The notes under the pieces were generated by a model. That model had not been told where the DNA came from, searched no databases, and was given only the letters and a program-made list of their open reading frames with translations. Of a stretch of 64,000 bases of DNA, positions 40,732-49,772 are shown piece after piece. Position numbers and translations under genes: made by a program. The first letter of the stretch is position 1; every line of letters starts with the position of its first letter. Origin of the DNA: Bdellovibrionales bacterium (GTDB lineage Bacteria; Bdellovibrionota; Bdellovibrionia; Bdellovibrionales; UBA1609); NCBI GenBank assembly GCA_019637855.1, contig JAHBUX010000001.1, positions 519,337 through 583,336 of the forward strand, given 5' to 3'.

Positions 40732-41510
40732 AACAGATCTCCACGAAACAGCACCAGAGTCGTTTCGCTCAGTAAACTGGTCAGCCAGTCGCTGACCACG
40801 ATCCCGACCATCGTCATAACGGCCGTGCTGACCACGGCGCGACCCACGCCTTTGGCGCCGCCGGTGGCCGTATATCCTTTATATGTGCATACGGATGCCA
40901 AGATCATAGCGAAGACCAGGCACTTGAATAGACCGCTATAGATCGAAAACTTAGAAACGATTGTGGGGATATGGCGGATGTACTCCTCGGGATTGATGCC
41001 GGCGAAGAAAGCCCCCAAAATGAGGCCGCCAAAAATCGACATCAATAATCCTGCGGCCAGTAGGATAAAACTTGAGATTACGATGCCTAAAAAGCGCGGC
41101 AAGATAATCTCTTGCAGCGGGTTTGCGCCCAGGCAGCGGATGGCATCAATTTGCTCGGTCACGCGCATGGTGCCGAGTTCGGCCGACGTGAAAGCACCGA
41201 CTTTGCCGCTCAATAGAAAGGCGATCAAAAGCGGTCCAACTTCGCGTACAGTCGCCGAAGTGGCTAGGCCGCCCAGGTAACCGAGGGCACCGAAGGCTTT
41301 GATCTGCATGGTGAACTGCACGGTCATGATAGCGCCGACAAAAAAACCAGCCATCATGGTGGTCGGAAGGGACTGCACAGTCACTTTCCAAATCTGCACG
41401 CACACAGCTTCCCAGGTGCAAGGCGTGCGAATTCCGGTGCGGATCATGTCGCGCAAGAACATCATGCAGGCGCCGATGTCATCAACTAGGTTTTTAAGAA
41501 CCTTCAGCAC
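40728..41510 (-). CDS. MlaE-family permease (first)
   Basis: 260-residue permease with the same plan as its neighbour: VREVGPLLIAFLLSGKVGAF, TSAELGTMRVTEQIDAIRCLGANP and a long C-terminal helix set. It overlaps the ATPase gene upstream by 17 bp and the other permease gene by 4 bp. Predicted to pair with the second permease to form the channel under the MCE ring. Confidence 0.92.
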   Translation of the reverse strand: MLKVLKNLVDDIGACMMFLRDMIRTGIRTPCTWEAVCVQIWKVTVQSLPTTMMAGFFVGAIMTVQFTMQIKAFGALGYLGGLATSATVREVGPLLIAFLLSGKVGAFTSAELGTMRVTEQIDAIRCLGANPLQEIILPRFLGIVISSFILLAAGLLMSIFGGLILGAFFAGINPEEYIRHIPTIVSKFSIYSGLFKCLVFAMILASVCTYKGYTATGGAKGVGRAVVSTAVMTMVGIVVSDWLTSLLSETTLVLFRGDLF

Positions 41511-42237
41511 TCAAGGCCTCTTTGAGAAAGTCGCGCACTAAGGGATGACTGCTCTTCTTCAACGCGTCTGGCGTGCCTTGATCCACAATATGCCCTTTAT
41601 CCAGGACGATAATGCGATCGGCGATAGCCAGGGCGCAATGCATATCATGGCTCACCACCAGCGATGTGGTCTTCAACTTTCTCGACAGTTCGAAGATGAG
41701 TTGATTGATGGCGTTGGTAGTGACTGGATCCAAACCGGTAGTCGGTTCATCAAAAAGCAGAATACGGGGATTGACGGCGACTGTACGTGCAAGGCTGGCG
41801 CGCTTTTGCATGCCGTAAGAGATCTCTTGTGGCAGTTTGTTCTCGACACCTTTGAGTTGAACCAGGTTCAAGCAGCGGGCCACGCGCTCGCGCACCTGCT
41901 CTTCATCGAGCTCGGGTTGATGCTTGCGCAAGCCAAACGCGACATTTTCAAAAATCGATAGGGAATCAAAGAGGGCCGGATGTTGAAAGACCATGCCGCA
42001 TTTGCGGCGTACGGGGAACATCTGCTCTTCGCTCATGTTCGCGACGTCTTGGCCATCAACAACGATGGCGCCGGAAGTAGGCTTCAGCAGTCCCACGATG
42101 TTTTTAAGTAGAACGCTTTTGCCGGTACCTGAGGTGCCCAAGATAAAAAGGATTTCGCCTTCAGGTACATCAAAAGAGATACCTTTTAAAATTTCGCGCT
42201 CGCCGAAACTTTTGCGCACGTTTTGAAAGGAGATCAT
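41494..42237 (-). CDS. MlaF-type ABC ATPase with intact Walker B, altered signature
   Basis: 247 residues. Walker A is GTSGTGKS, Walker B LLFDEPTTGLDP with its catalytic Glu, and the H-loop VVSHDMH. The signature motif, normally LSGGQ or ISGGM, is ISYGMQKR, which loses the first conserved glycine of the helix cap. It overlaps both neighbours (4 and 17 bp). This defect is complementary to the one in the other ATPase of the operon. Confidence 0.92.
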   Translation of the reverse strand: MISFQNVRKSFGEREILKGISFDVPEGEILFILGTSGTGKSVLLKNIVGLLKPTSGAIVVDGQDVANMSEEQMFPVRRKCGMVFQHPALFDSLSIFENVAFGLRKHQPELDEEQVRERVARCLNLVQLKGVENKLPQEISYGMQKRASLARTVAVNPRILLFDEPTTGLDPVTTNAINQLIFELSRKLKTTSLVVSHDMHCALAIADRIIVLDKGHIVDQGTPDALKKSSHPLVRDFLKEALSAEGS

Positions 42238-42998
42238 GTCAGCGACTCCGTGAGCGGGCCCGTGAGATCGCCATGGATAAACTGCGATACCCGCGGATCT
42301 TTGTGCGCCAGCGTTTCACGTTTATTGCCGGTAACAATCAGCTCACCATCCACCACCATCACAATGCGATCGGCGAGTTGATAAGCGCGCGCCATGTCAT
42401 TGGTGACCGAGATGGTGGTTGATTTGTGCTCTTGCCGCAGAAATAGGATCAAGTCGGCGATTTTGCGCGAGGTGATAGGGTCCAGGCCGGCAGTGGGGTC
42501 ATCGTAAAGGACGATTTGAGGACTCAGTGCGAGCGCGCGGGCGATACCTAGGCGTTTCTGCATTCCCCCGGAGATTTCATCGGGGAAAAGCGTTCGCGCG
42601 TGGGCCAAACCCACCGCTTCAAGAAAATAGCCGACTTTGTCTTGAATTTCGCCTTCCGTGAGCAGAGTTTTCTCGCGCAGCGGAAAAGCGATATTGTCTC
42701 CGACTGTGAGGGAATCAAATAACGCGTTCTTCTGAAACAGCATGCCCATTTTCAACAGGAGTTGCACTTGCTCGCGAAACTTAAGTGCGTGCAAATCCCT
42801 GCCTTCGATAATGATTTGGCCGCCGTCTGGTTTCAACAAACCGGCGAAGAGCTTAAGCACTACGGTTTTCCCCAAACCACTAGGGCCAATAAGCACGATG
42901 GACTCGCCTTGGCGAACCTCGAGATTGACCTTTTTCAGGAGAGGCCCGTCGCCAAAACCGATGGTGACGTCCCGTAAAGCCAGTTGCACTGATGCCAC
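42234..42998 (-). CDS. MlaF-type ABC ATPase with intact signature, altered Walker B
   Basis: First gene of the MCE operon, about 254 residues. Walker A GPSGLGKT, signature ISGGMQKRLGIARAL, Walker B LYDDPTAGLDP and TNDMARA in the H-loop position (His replaced by Asn). The catalytic Glu after Walker B is Asp, and the H-loop His is missing, so its own ATP site is probably inactive or slow. The start is uncertain: GTG at 42998 is chosen, and an in-frame ATG at 43058 adds 20 residues. It diverges from mdh. Confidence 0.9.
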   Translation of the reverse strand: MASVQLALRDVTIGFGDGPLLKKVNLEVRQGESIVLIGPSGLGKTVVLKLFAGLLKPDGGQIIIEGRDLHALKFREQVQLLLKMGMLFQKNALFDSLTVGDNIAFPLREKTLLTEGEIQDKVGYFLEAVGLAHARTLFPDEISGGMQKRLGIARALALSPQIVLYDDPTAGLDPITSRKIADLILFLRQEHKSTTISVTNDMARAYQLADRIVMVVDGELIVTGNKRETLAHKDPRVSQFIHGDLTGPLTESLT

Positions 42999-43114
42999 GC
43001 TGCAAAACCCACAGGTAGAAGATCCTCTCGATTGTACAAAAGTTCGTGTGTCACGCAAAGGACTTGGTTATGTTTATTTCCGTCGAAATCAAATCAACGA
43101 AAGGTCATCGCCTT

Positions 43115-44059
43115 ATGAAGCACGCGAGAAAGAAAATTACCGTGGTTGGAGCCGGTTTTGTCGGTTCCACTTGCGCCCACTGGGCCGCCGCCAAAGAACT
43201 AGGCGATGTGGTCTTGGTCGATATCAACGATGGAGTTGCCAAGGGCAAAGCTCTTGATCTTTATGAAGCCTCGCCGGTTGAGCAGTTTGATTCCCGCATC
43301 ACCGGTACTTCGGATTACAAAGACACCGCCGATTCAGATGTGGTGATCATTACGGCCGGTCTGCCGCGCAAACCGGGCATGAGCCGCGATGATCTGTTGG
43401 CCACCAATGCCAAGATTATGAAAGAAGTGTGTAAGGGCATTCGCCAATATTCACCGAATGCCGTTGCCATTATCGTGTCCAATCCGCTCGATGCCATGGC
43501 TTATGTGGCGATGAAGGAGTTGGACTTTCCGCGCGAGCGCGTGATCGGCATGGCCGGCGTTCTCGACGGCGCCCGTTTTCGTACCTTTATCGCTGAAGAG
43601 CTAAAGGTATCGGTAAAAGATGTGCATGCTTTCGTGCTGGGTGGTCATGGCGACACTATGGTGCCAATGCCGCGCCACTGCTCGGTGGGTGGTGTGCCAC
43701 TGCTCGAAATCATGCCGAAAGAGCGCGTTGACGCTTTGGTGAAACGCACCCGTGAGGGTGGGGCCGAGATTGTCGGTCTGCTGAAAACGGGCAGTGCTTA
43801 CTATGCGCCCGCTGCTTCGGCTGTGCAAATGGCGGAAGCGATTTTGCGCGATCAGGGTCGCGTTCTGCCATGCGCCGCTTATTTGCAAGGCGAATACGGC
43901 GTGAAAAATCTGTTCGTCGGCGTGGTCTGCAAACTGGGCGGCCGCGGCCTTGAGCAAGTGATCGAGATCAAACTGAACGACGAAGAAAAAGCGGGCTTGG
44001 CCAATTCGGTTAAAGCTGTGCAGGATCTGGTCGATGCTTTGGGCAAACTGAACATCTAG
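43115..44059 (+). CDS. mdh: Malate dehydrogenase (LDH-like type)
   Basis: 314 residues. NAD-binding GAGFVGST, then [25 protein letters not shown], and the catalytic His in [11 protein letters not shown]. The Arg of the LPRKPGMSR loop marks malate rather than lactate specificity. Converts malate to oxaloacetate in the TCA cycle. The ATG at 43115 is preferred (AAAGG 10 bases upstream); an upstream reading from 43046 is unlikely. It is followed 9 bp later by sucC. Confidence 0.95.
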   Translation: MKHARKKITVVGAGFVGSTCAHWAAAKELGDVVLVDINDGVAKGKALDLYEASPVEQFDSRITGTSDYKDTADSDVVIITAGLPRKPGMSRDDLLATNAKIMKEVCKGIRQYSPNAVAIIVSNPLDAMAYVAMKELDFPRERVIGMAGVLDGARFRTFIAEELKVSVKDVHAFVLGGHGDTMVPMPRHCSVGGVPLLEIMPKERVDALVKRTREGGAEIVGLLKTGSAYYAPAASAVQMAEAILRDQGRVLPCAAYLQGEYGVKNLFVGVVCKLGGRGLEQVIEIKLNDEEKAGLANSVKAVQDLVDALGKLNI

Positions 44060-44068
44060 GAAGTATTC

Positions 44069-45238
44069 ATGAATATTCACGAGTATCAGGCGAAAGAGAT
44101 TCTAAAAAAGTACGGCGTACCGGTCCTCAAGGGCCAAGTCGCTTCGACTCCCGATGAAGCTGTGAAAGCCGCGCAAGCGGTGGGCGGTGGCATTTGGGTG
44201 GTGAAGGCGCAAGTGCACGCCGGTGGTCGTGGTAAGGGTGGCGGCATCAAGGTGGCGAAAACTTTGGATGACGTGAAGGCGTTGTCGGCGAAGATTTTGG
44301 GCATGCAGCTGGTGACTCCGCAGACTGGAGCCGAAGGCAAGCTGGTGCGCAAGGTTTACATCGAGCAAGGTTGTGACATTAAGAAAGAGTACTACGTGGC
44401 GTTCCTCGTAGATCGCGCTTTCGGTCGGGTCACTATGATGGCGAGCCCTGAGGGTGGCATGGACATCGAAGAGGTGGCGCACAAAACGCCCGAGCGCATT
44501 TTCCGCGTGGTCATCGATCCTGCCGTGGGCATGCAGCCTTATCAAGCTCGTGAAATGGCGTTCAAACTGGGGATGGGCACCGAATACATCAACAAAGCCG
44601 TGAAGGTATTCACCGCTTTGTACAATGTGTTCAAAGAGAACGATTGCTCCATGGCTGAGATCAACCCCTTGATCACAACGGGTGATGGGCAAGTTATTCC
44701 GCTCGACTGTAAACTCAACTTCGATTCGAATGCACTTTTCCGTCATCCTGATATCGTGGAATATCGCGATATCGGCGAAGAAGATCCCACCGAAGTCGAA
44801 GCCAGCAAGCATGAGCTCGCCTTTATCAAACTGGATGGCAACATCGGCTGTTTAGTGAATGGCGCGGGCCTGGCGATGGCGACGATGGACATTATCAAAC
44901 TCAGCGGCGGCGAGCCGGCCAACTTCCTCGACGTCGGCGGTGGCGCCAATAAAGAGAAAGTGACTGAGGCCTTCAAGCTGATTCTCAAAGATCCGAATGT
45001 GAAGGGCATCTTGGTTAATATTTTTGGCGGTATCATGAAGTGTGACATCATCGCCGAAGGTATTATTGCCGCCACCAAACAGCTGGGCCTAAAAGTTCCG
45101 CTGGTGGTTCGTTTGCAAGGCACCAATGTTGAACTCGGTAAAAAAATTCTGCAAGAGAGCGGCTTGAACATCACGGCCGCCGACGACCTGGGCAGCGCCG
45201 CCAAGGCGGTCGTGGCTGCGGTTAAAGGAGCGAAATAA
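44069..45238 (+). CDS. sucC: Succinyl-CoA synthetase beta subunit
   Basis: 389-residue ATP-grasp subunit that binds nucleotide and succinate. Marks are [45 protein letters not shown]-type loop (EINPLITT), [11 protein letters not shown], and [13 protein letters not shown] near the C-terminus. Forms a heterodimer with sucD, which starts 1 base after its stop. Confidence 0.97.
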   Translation: MNIHEYQAKEILKKYGVPVLKGQVASTPDEAVKAAQAVGGGIWVVKAQVHAGGRGKGGGIKVAKTLDDVKALSAKILGMQLVTPQTGAEGKLVRKVYIEQGCDIKKEYYVAFLVDRAFGRVTMMASPEGGMDIEEVAHKTPERIFRVVIDPAVGMQPYQAREMAFKLGMGTEYINKAVKVFTALYNVFKENDCSMAEINPLITTGDGQVIPLDCKLNFDSNALFRHPDIVEYRDIGEEDPTEVEASKHELAFIKLDGNIGCLVNGAGLAMATMDIIKLSGGEPANFLDVGGGANKEKVTEAFKLILKDPNVKGILVNIFGGIMKCDIIAEGIIAATKQLGLKVPLVVRLQGTNVELGKKILQESGLNITAADDLGSAAKAVVAAVKGAK

Positions 45239-45239
45239 T

Positions 45240-46106
45240 ATGTCGATCATGGTGAATAAAGACACCAAAGTGATTTGCCAGGGTTTCACCGGCGCGCAGG
45301 GCACTTTTCATTCGGAACAAGCCATCGCTTATGGCACCAAGATGGTGGGCGGCGTAACTCCCGGTAAGGGCGGCACAACGCACTTGAATCTTCCCGTTTT
45401 TAACACTGTGGAAGAAGCCGTAAAAAAGACCGGCGCGAATGCGTCTGTGATCTATGTGCCGCCGCCGTTTGCTGCGGACTCGATCATGGAAGCGGTCGAT
45501 GCGGAGATTCCTTTGGTGGTTTGTATCACGGAAGGCATCCCGGTCATGGACATGGTGGCCGTGAAACGCTTTATGCAAGGACGTAAGACGCGTTTGATTG
45601 GCCCTAACTGTCCTGGCGTGATCACTCCTGGGGAGTGCAAGATCGGCATCATGCCTGGTCATATTCATAAACCGGGCCGTATTGGCGTATTGTCGCGCTC
45701 GGGCACTTTGACCTATGAAGCGGTTTATCAGTTGAGCGCTGTTGGCTTGGGTCAATCTACCTGCGTCGGTATCGGTGGCGATCCGGTGAACGGCACTAAC
45801 TTCATCGATGTGCTGGAACTCTTTAATAAGGATCCCAACACCGACGCCGTTATTATGATTGGCGAGATCGGCGGCAGCGCTGAAGAAGAAGCGGCCGAGT
45901 ACATTAAGCGCGAATTTAAAAAGCCGGTCACCGCATTTATCGCGGGTTCAACGGCACCTCCGGGCAAACGCATGGGCCATGCCGGCGCCATCATCAGTGG
46001 CGGCAAGGGCACAGCTGAGGCCAAATTCGAAGCTCTGGCTTCTGCTGGTTGTAAGATCGCGCGTTCACCGGCTGATTTGGGCTCGACACTGAAAGCCTCC
46101 CTATAA
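45240..46106 (+). CDS. sucD: Succinyl-CoA synthetase alpha subunit
   Basis: 288 residues. CoA-binding Rossmann part with [19 protein letters not shown], and the phosphohistidine loop GHAGAII with the preceding [28 protein letters not shown] is also diagnostic. Works with SucC in the TCA cycle. The gene is last in mdh-sucC-sucD and is followed by a GC-rich hairpin. Confidence 0.97.
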   Translation: MSIMVNKDTKVICQGFTGAQGTFHSEQAIAYGTKMVGGVTPGKGGTTHLNLPVFNTVEEAVKKTGANASVIYVPPPFAADSIMEAVDAEIPLVVCITEGIPVMDMVAVKRFMQGRKTRLIGPNCPGVITPGECKIGIMPGHIHKPGRIGVLSRSGTLTYEAVYQLSAVGLGQSTCVGIGGDPVNGTNFIDVLELFNKDPNTDAVIMIGEIGGSAEEEAAEYIKREFKKPVTAFIAGSTAPPGKRMGHAGAIISGGKGTAEAKFEALASAGCKIARSPADLGSTLKASL

Positions 46107-46131
46107 ATATAAAAGATCCAACGTTGTGAAG

Positions 46132-46153
46132 AGAGCCGCCTCAGGGCGGCTCT
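46132..46153 (+). terminator. Hairpin after sucD
   Basis: Perfect 9-bp stem AGAGCCGCC / GGCGGCTCT with a TCAG loop, 25 bp after the sucD stop. No T-tract follows, so it may be a Rho-assisted end or mRNA stabiliser. Confidence 0.55.
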
Positions 46154-46240
46154 TAGAGCCTCGATTCGGCCTTCTAGGCTCTTGCCAAAGGGCGCGGGCC
46201 CTAGGTATGGTGCGTCTCATTCATTTAAGGAGATTTGCCT

Positions 46241-46666
46241 ATGGCCATCGAAACGACGTTCAGCATCATTAAGCCCAATGCGGTCAAGAAAAACGCCATT
46301 GGTCCCATTATCCAGTTGTTCGAAAAGAACGGCTTGAAAGTGGCCGCCATGAAGCTGGTGAACTTGGACAAAACTAAGTGCGAGACTTTCTATGCCGAAC
46401 ATAAAGAGCGTCCGTTCTTCGGTGAATTGGTGAGCTTTATGACTTCGGGGCCGGTTGTCTTAATGGCCTTAAAAGGTGAAAACGCTGTGACTCGCAATCG
46501 TGAGATCATGGGCGCGACCGATCCTAAAAAAGCCGCTCCCGGCACGATTCGCGCTTTATATGGCGACAATGTGGGCGAAAATGCCGTGCACGGCAGCGAC
46601 AGCCCGGCCAGCGCCGAGCGTGAACTGAAGATCTTCTTTGAAACCAAAGAATTCGTTAACGCCTAG
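46241..46666 (+). CDS. ndk: Nucleoside diphosphate kinase
   Basis: 141 residues. FSIIKPNAV at the N-terminus, then [26 protein letters not shown], and the phosphohistidine in NAVHGSDS. Balances NTP pools. The ATG at 46241 has TAAGGAG 8 bases upstream. It heads the ndk-methyltransferase-pilF-rodZ block. Confidence 0.97.
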   Translation: MAIETTFSIIKPNAVKKNAIGPIIQLFEKNGLKVAAMKLVNLDKTKCETFYAEHKERPFFGELVSFMTSGPVVLMALKGENAVTRNREIMGATDPKKAAPGTIRALYGDNVGENAVHGSDSPASAERELKIFFETKEFVNA

Positions 46667-46679
46667 TCTTCCCGACACT

Positions 46680-47762
46680 GTGGAACTGACCATCGACTCG
46701 CTCTCCTACAATGGGGGGCGGGGCGTGGGCCGCACCGATGGCGTGGTCATTTTTGTTCCCGGCACAGCGCCAGGCGATCGTGTACGCGTTCGCCTGACAG
46801 TTCGCAAACCTCGCTTTGCGGAAGCCGATCTTCTCGAGATTTTAGAGCCTTCATCTGTAAGGCGAACCCCGCCATGCCCGGTGGCCGGCCGTTGTGGCGG
46901 TTGCTCTTGGCAACACGTTAGCTATTCCGCACAAGTCGAACAGAAAAAGAAAATTCTCAACGATAGTTTGCGCCGGTTGCAGGGGTTCGAAGTGCTACCA
47001 TTTCTTGCCGCGCCTGCAGAATTTCATTATCGCAATCGTATTCAATTGCAGATTCAAAATGGGCGCTATGGGTTTTTCGGAAAGCGATCGCACGAACTGG
47101 TGGCCATCGAAGAGTGTTGGATTGCTGAACCTGCGTTGAATGAAAAGATGCGCGGCCTTTCCCTCTCCGACCTCTCTCACAACCGTCGTCTTGAGATCGC
47201 CCTAGGCGAGGACAATAAGCTGCATTTGACCACGGGCGATCGTGATCCCGAAGCCGCTTTGTTTTCGCAAGTGAATCGCGCGCAAAACTTGGTGTTGCAA
47301 CAGCGAATTTTGCAGTTAGTTCAGATTCGGCCCGATTGGCTTATGGATCTTTATGCGGGTGCGGGAAATTTAACTTTGCCTCTCGTCACGCATTTTCCCT
47401 CCGTCCCGTTGCTTGCTGCTGAGTTGAGTCGTGCTTCTGTTGAGCGTGGTAAGGCGAAGGCTCCGGCCATTCTATGGAGAGTCGGCGATGTAGCCAAAGT
47501 TTTACGGGGGGAAAGGCCGCGTTCGGGTTCTGGCCTTATCGTGCTCGATCCGCCGCGCCCGGGGTGTGAAATCGAAGTGATCGAACAGCTCAAACGCCAT
47601 CGTCCTCAGCAGATCATTTATGTCAGCTGCAATCCTTCTACATTTGCCCGCGATGCTGAGCGCCTTTTACCCGACTATCGCCTCGAAAAAGTGCAGGGGC
47701 TCGACATGTTCCCGCAGACAGAACATGTGGAGCTGATCGCCTCCTTGCGCGCCGCGCATTGA
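46680..47762 (+). CDS. 23S rRNA (uracil-5-)-methyltransferase, RumA/TrmA family
   Basis: About 360 residues. A TRAM-type RNA-binding domain opens it (TIDSLSYNGGRGVGRTDGVV). The Fe-S ligand pattern CPVAGRCGGC with a fourth Cys in IEECW is typical of RlmD/RlmCD. SAM motif LMDLYAGAGNLTL, then VLDPPRPG, and the catalytic SCNPSTFARD; TEHVE is near the end. It methylates U at C5 in rRNA. The start is uncertain: GTG at 46680 is used, but a TTG at 46638 overlapping ndk is possible, and neither has a good ribosome-binding site. Confidence 0.9.
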   Translation: MELTIDSLSYNGGRGVGRTDGVVIFVPGTAPGDRVRVRLTVRKPRFAEADLLEILEPSSVRRTPPCPVAGRCGGCSWQHVSYSAQVEQKKKILNDSLRRLQGFEVLPFLAAPAEFHYRNRIQLQIQNGRYGFFGKRSHELVAIEECWIAEPALNEKMRGLSLSDLSHNRRLEIALGEDNKLHLTTGDRDPEAALFSQVNRAQNLVLQQRILQLVQIRPDWLMDLYAGAGNLTLPLVTHFPSVPLLAAELSRASVERGKAKAPAILWRVGDVAKVLRGERPRSGSGLIVLDPPRPGCEIEVIEQLKRHRPQQIIYVSCNPSTFARDAERLLPDYRLEKVQGLDMFPQTEHVELIASLRAAH

Positions 47763-47799
47763 ACGGTTGATTCGCTCTTCGAGCGTGCTACCGTGAAGT

Positions 47800-48549
47800 A
47801 TGCGCTTCCTTATTATACTCATCGTTATTTTGAGTGCGGCTGGATGTATGACCGCGAGCAAACGAGATCAGGAGCGCGCCGCCCTGCATCTGCAGATTGG
47901 AACTGGCTATTTGTCGGCCGGACAATACCCGCTGGCCATCACGGAGTTGCTCAAAGCAGAGCAACTGGATCCGCAGAATCCTTCTATGCTGAATAACTTG
48001 GGATTGGCTTACTACGTCAACGGCCGTCTGAAGCAAGCCGAAGAGAAATTTCGCGGCGCCATCAAATACAAATCGGATTACTCAGACGCCAAAAATAACC
48101 TGGCTCGTGTGCTGATCGATCAGCAGAAGTTTGAAGAGGCCATTCGTATCCTGTCGGTGGTTGAGAACGACCTCACCTATCACTATCCGGAAAAAACCCT
48201 AAGCAATCTGGGCATGGCCTATTTTCAGCTCGGTCAATATAAGCGCGCCGAAGATTTGCTCGCGCGTTCGCTTTTAATTCGTCGTGAAAGCTGCACCACT
48301 GCGCATTTTTATGGTCGCACTTTGCTGGAGTTGAAGCGTTTGAAAGACTCGGCACAGGTCCTCGACAACGCTGTCGAATACTGTCGCTCCACTAAGTTCG
48401 AAGATCCATTGTTCTTTTCTGCGATGAGTTATTTCTCACTCGGCGAGAAGGAGAAATCGCGTGCTCGTCTCGATGAGTTGTTGAAGGATTACCCCAAAAG
48501 TAAATATGTCGCGAAAGCCAAAGGTTTGCTAGAGTTGCTGGCACAATGA
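47800..48549 (+). CDS. pilF: TPR lipoprotein of the PilF/PilW type
   Basis: 249 residues. Lipobox LSAAGC (Cys16) after a short signal. TPR repeats follow: LHLQIGTGYLSAGQYPLAIT, PSMLNNLGLAYYVNGRLKQA, TLSNLGMAYFQLGQYKRAED. PilF is the pilotin that places the secretin PilQ in the outer membrane. The identity rests on domain plan plus the ndk-pilF-rodZ gene order; a general TPR lipoprotein is the alternative. It overlaps rodZ by 4 bp (ATGA). Confidence 0.78.
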   Translation: MRFLIILIVILSAAGCMTASKRDQERAALHLQIGTGYLSAGQYPLAITELLKAEQLDPQNPSMLNNLGLAYYVNGRLKQAEEKFRGAIKYKSDYSDAKNNLARVLIDQQKFEEAIRILSVVENDLTYHYPEKTLSNLGMAYFQLGQYKRAEDLLARSLLIRRESCTTAHFYGRTLLELKRLKDSAQVLDNAVEYCRSTKFEDPLFFSAMSYFSLGEKEKSRARLDELLKDYPKSKYVAKAKGLLELLAQ

Positions 48550-49772
48550 AGAAGACGGGCGAGCTACTTAAACAAAAACGCGAGAGTTCCGATCTCTCTT
48601 TGAGCGAAGTGGCTCTAGCCACCAAAATCAATCCGAAAGTTTTAACTGCCATTGAAAAGGGCGACGAAGCCAATTTGCCGGCCAAAACTTTCTTGAAAGG
48701 TTTTATTCGTTCGTATGCCCTGTATCTGAAGATGGACGTGGACATGGTTATGCGCACGTTCATGGATGAGACCGGTGGTCCGCCGCCTGCTCCAGTGCAT
48801 GAAGCCTATCAAAAGCAACCTGAGCCTCCGGCTGGGACACCCCCACGTCGTACGAAGGTGCATGAAGAAGGATCTTCCACCATGCGTACAGTGGCCGTGG
48901 TGGTTATTGTGCTGCTGATTGGTTTGATCATTGGCGTGCGTGAACTGATTGATAAGTATCAAAAGGAAAAAGTGCTGGAAGCCGAAGTGAAAGTGACCCC
49001 GCTGGCCACGCCACCGGTGGAACCTCAGCCCAAGCCTGAGGCCGACGTCAAAACGTCGGTCGATGTAAAAGCCGATACAAAAACGGAAGAAGTGAAAGCC
49101 GAAGACGTAGCGGAAGACAAAACGAAGGCGGATGCCGAAGCTAAAGCGGCCGCAGATGCGAAGGCTGCTGCGGATGCGAAGGCTGCCGCGGATGCGAAGG
49201 CTGCCGCGGATGCGAAAGCTGCGGCGGATGCGAAGGCTGCTGCGGATGCGAAGGCTGCTGCGGATGCGAAGGCTGCTGCGGATGCGAAGGCTGCCGCCGA
49301 CGCCAAAGCTGCGGCGGAAGCGCGCGCGAATCAGGCGAAGTCGGAAATGAAACCGATCGTCGGAATTCCACCGGGCCTTGCGGCTCCGAAAGCACCGCCC
49401 GTTGAGCCAAAAGCTGCAGAAGCTAAGGCAGCCGAAGTGAAGCCTGCAGAGGCTAAACCTGCTGACGTTAAACCGGCAGAGACGGCCGCAACCACTAAGC
49501 CTGCAGAACCGAAACCAGCTTCGTTAGATAAACCGTTTAAGGGCAAGACCGAGATCATCTTGGAGGCGCTCGACAACGTCGAAGTGAAGTTTAAAGTGAA
49601 GGGCGAATCTAAGCGCGTTTCGCTTGCACCCACGCAAGTTCACACCATTCAGGCCGATGAGCGTCTGATTCTTGATGTGAGTGATGGTGGCGCGGTCAAT
49701 ATCATCGTTAACGGGCGCGAGCGCGGTCCCGCCGGTCCTCTCGGAAAAGCCCAACAAGTCACGGTTCCGTGA
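48546..49772 (+). CDS. rodZ: RodZ-like protein with Ala/Lys repeat linker
   Basis: 408 residues. An N-terminal helix-turn-helix (about 3-70: LLKQKRESSDLSLSEVALAT, TAIEKGDEANLP, TFLKGFIRSYALYLKMD) has the RodZ form. A membrane helix lies at about 114-132. A long Pro/Ala/Lys linker follows, including about ten copies of a 6-residue ADAKAA-type repeat (about 199-258) encoded by an 18-bp DNA repeat. The C-terminal ~85 residues match DUF4115 (TEIILEALDNVEVKFKVK). RodZ ties the cytoskeleton to cell-wall growth. The linker length is unusual. It overlaps both neighbours by 4 bp. Confidence 0.88.
   Translation: MKKTGELLKQKRESSDLSLSEVALATKINPKVLTAIEKGDEANLPAKTFLKGFIRSYALYLKMDVDMVMRTFMDETGGPPPAPVHEAYQKQPEPPAGTPPRRTKVHEEGSSTMRTVAVVVIVLLIGLIIGVRELIDKYQKEKVLEAEVKVTPLATPPVEPQPKPEADVKTSVDVKADTKTEEVKAEDVAEDKTKADAEAKAAADAKAAADAKAAADAKAAADAKAAADAKAAADAKAAADAKAAADAKAAADAKAAAEARANQAKSEMKPIVGIPPGLAAPKAPPVEPKAAEAKAAEVKPAEAKPADVKPAETAATTKPAEPKPASLDKPFKGKTEIILEALDNVEVKFKVKGESKRVSLAPTQVHTIQADERLILDVSDGGAVNIIVNGRERGPAGPLGKAQQVTVP
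49142..49321 (+). repeat. 18-bp tandem repeat inside rodZ
   Basis: About ten near-identical 18-bp units of the form GCGGATGCGAAGGCTGCT, encoding ADAKAA-type hexapeptides. The units vary only at a few wobble positions, so copy number may change by slippage or recombination. It makes long shadow open frames on both strands. Confidence 0.9.

Noticed and set aside
44102-44812. 236-codon open frame antisense to sucC
   Set aside because: It is fully inside the well-supported sucC gene and rich in His/Arg/Leu from codon bias of the opposite strand.
49142-49321. Possible CRISPR array
   Set aside because: The repeats are 18 bp, contiguous without spacers, and in frame inside rodZ.
49025-49410. Ala- or Arg/Pro-rich open frames on both strands in the rodZ repeat
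   Set aside because: They are frame-shifted reads of the 18-bp tandem repeat, and not genes.
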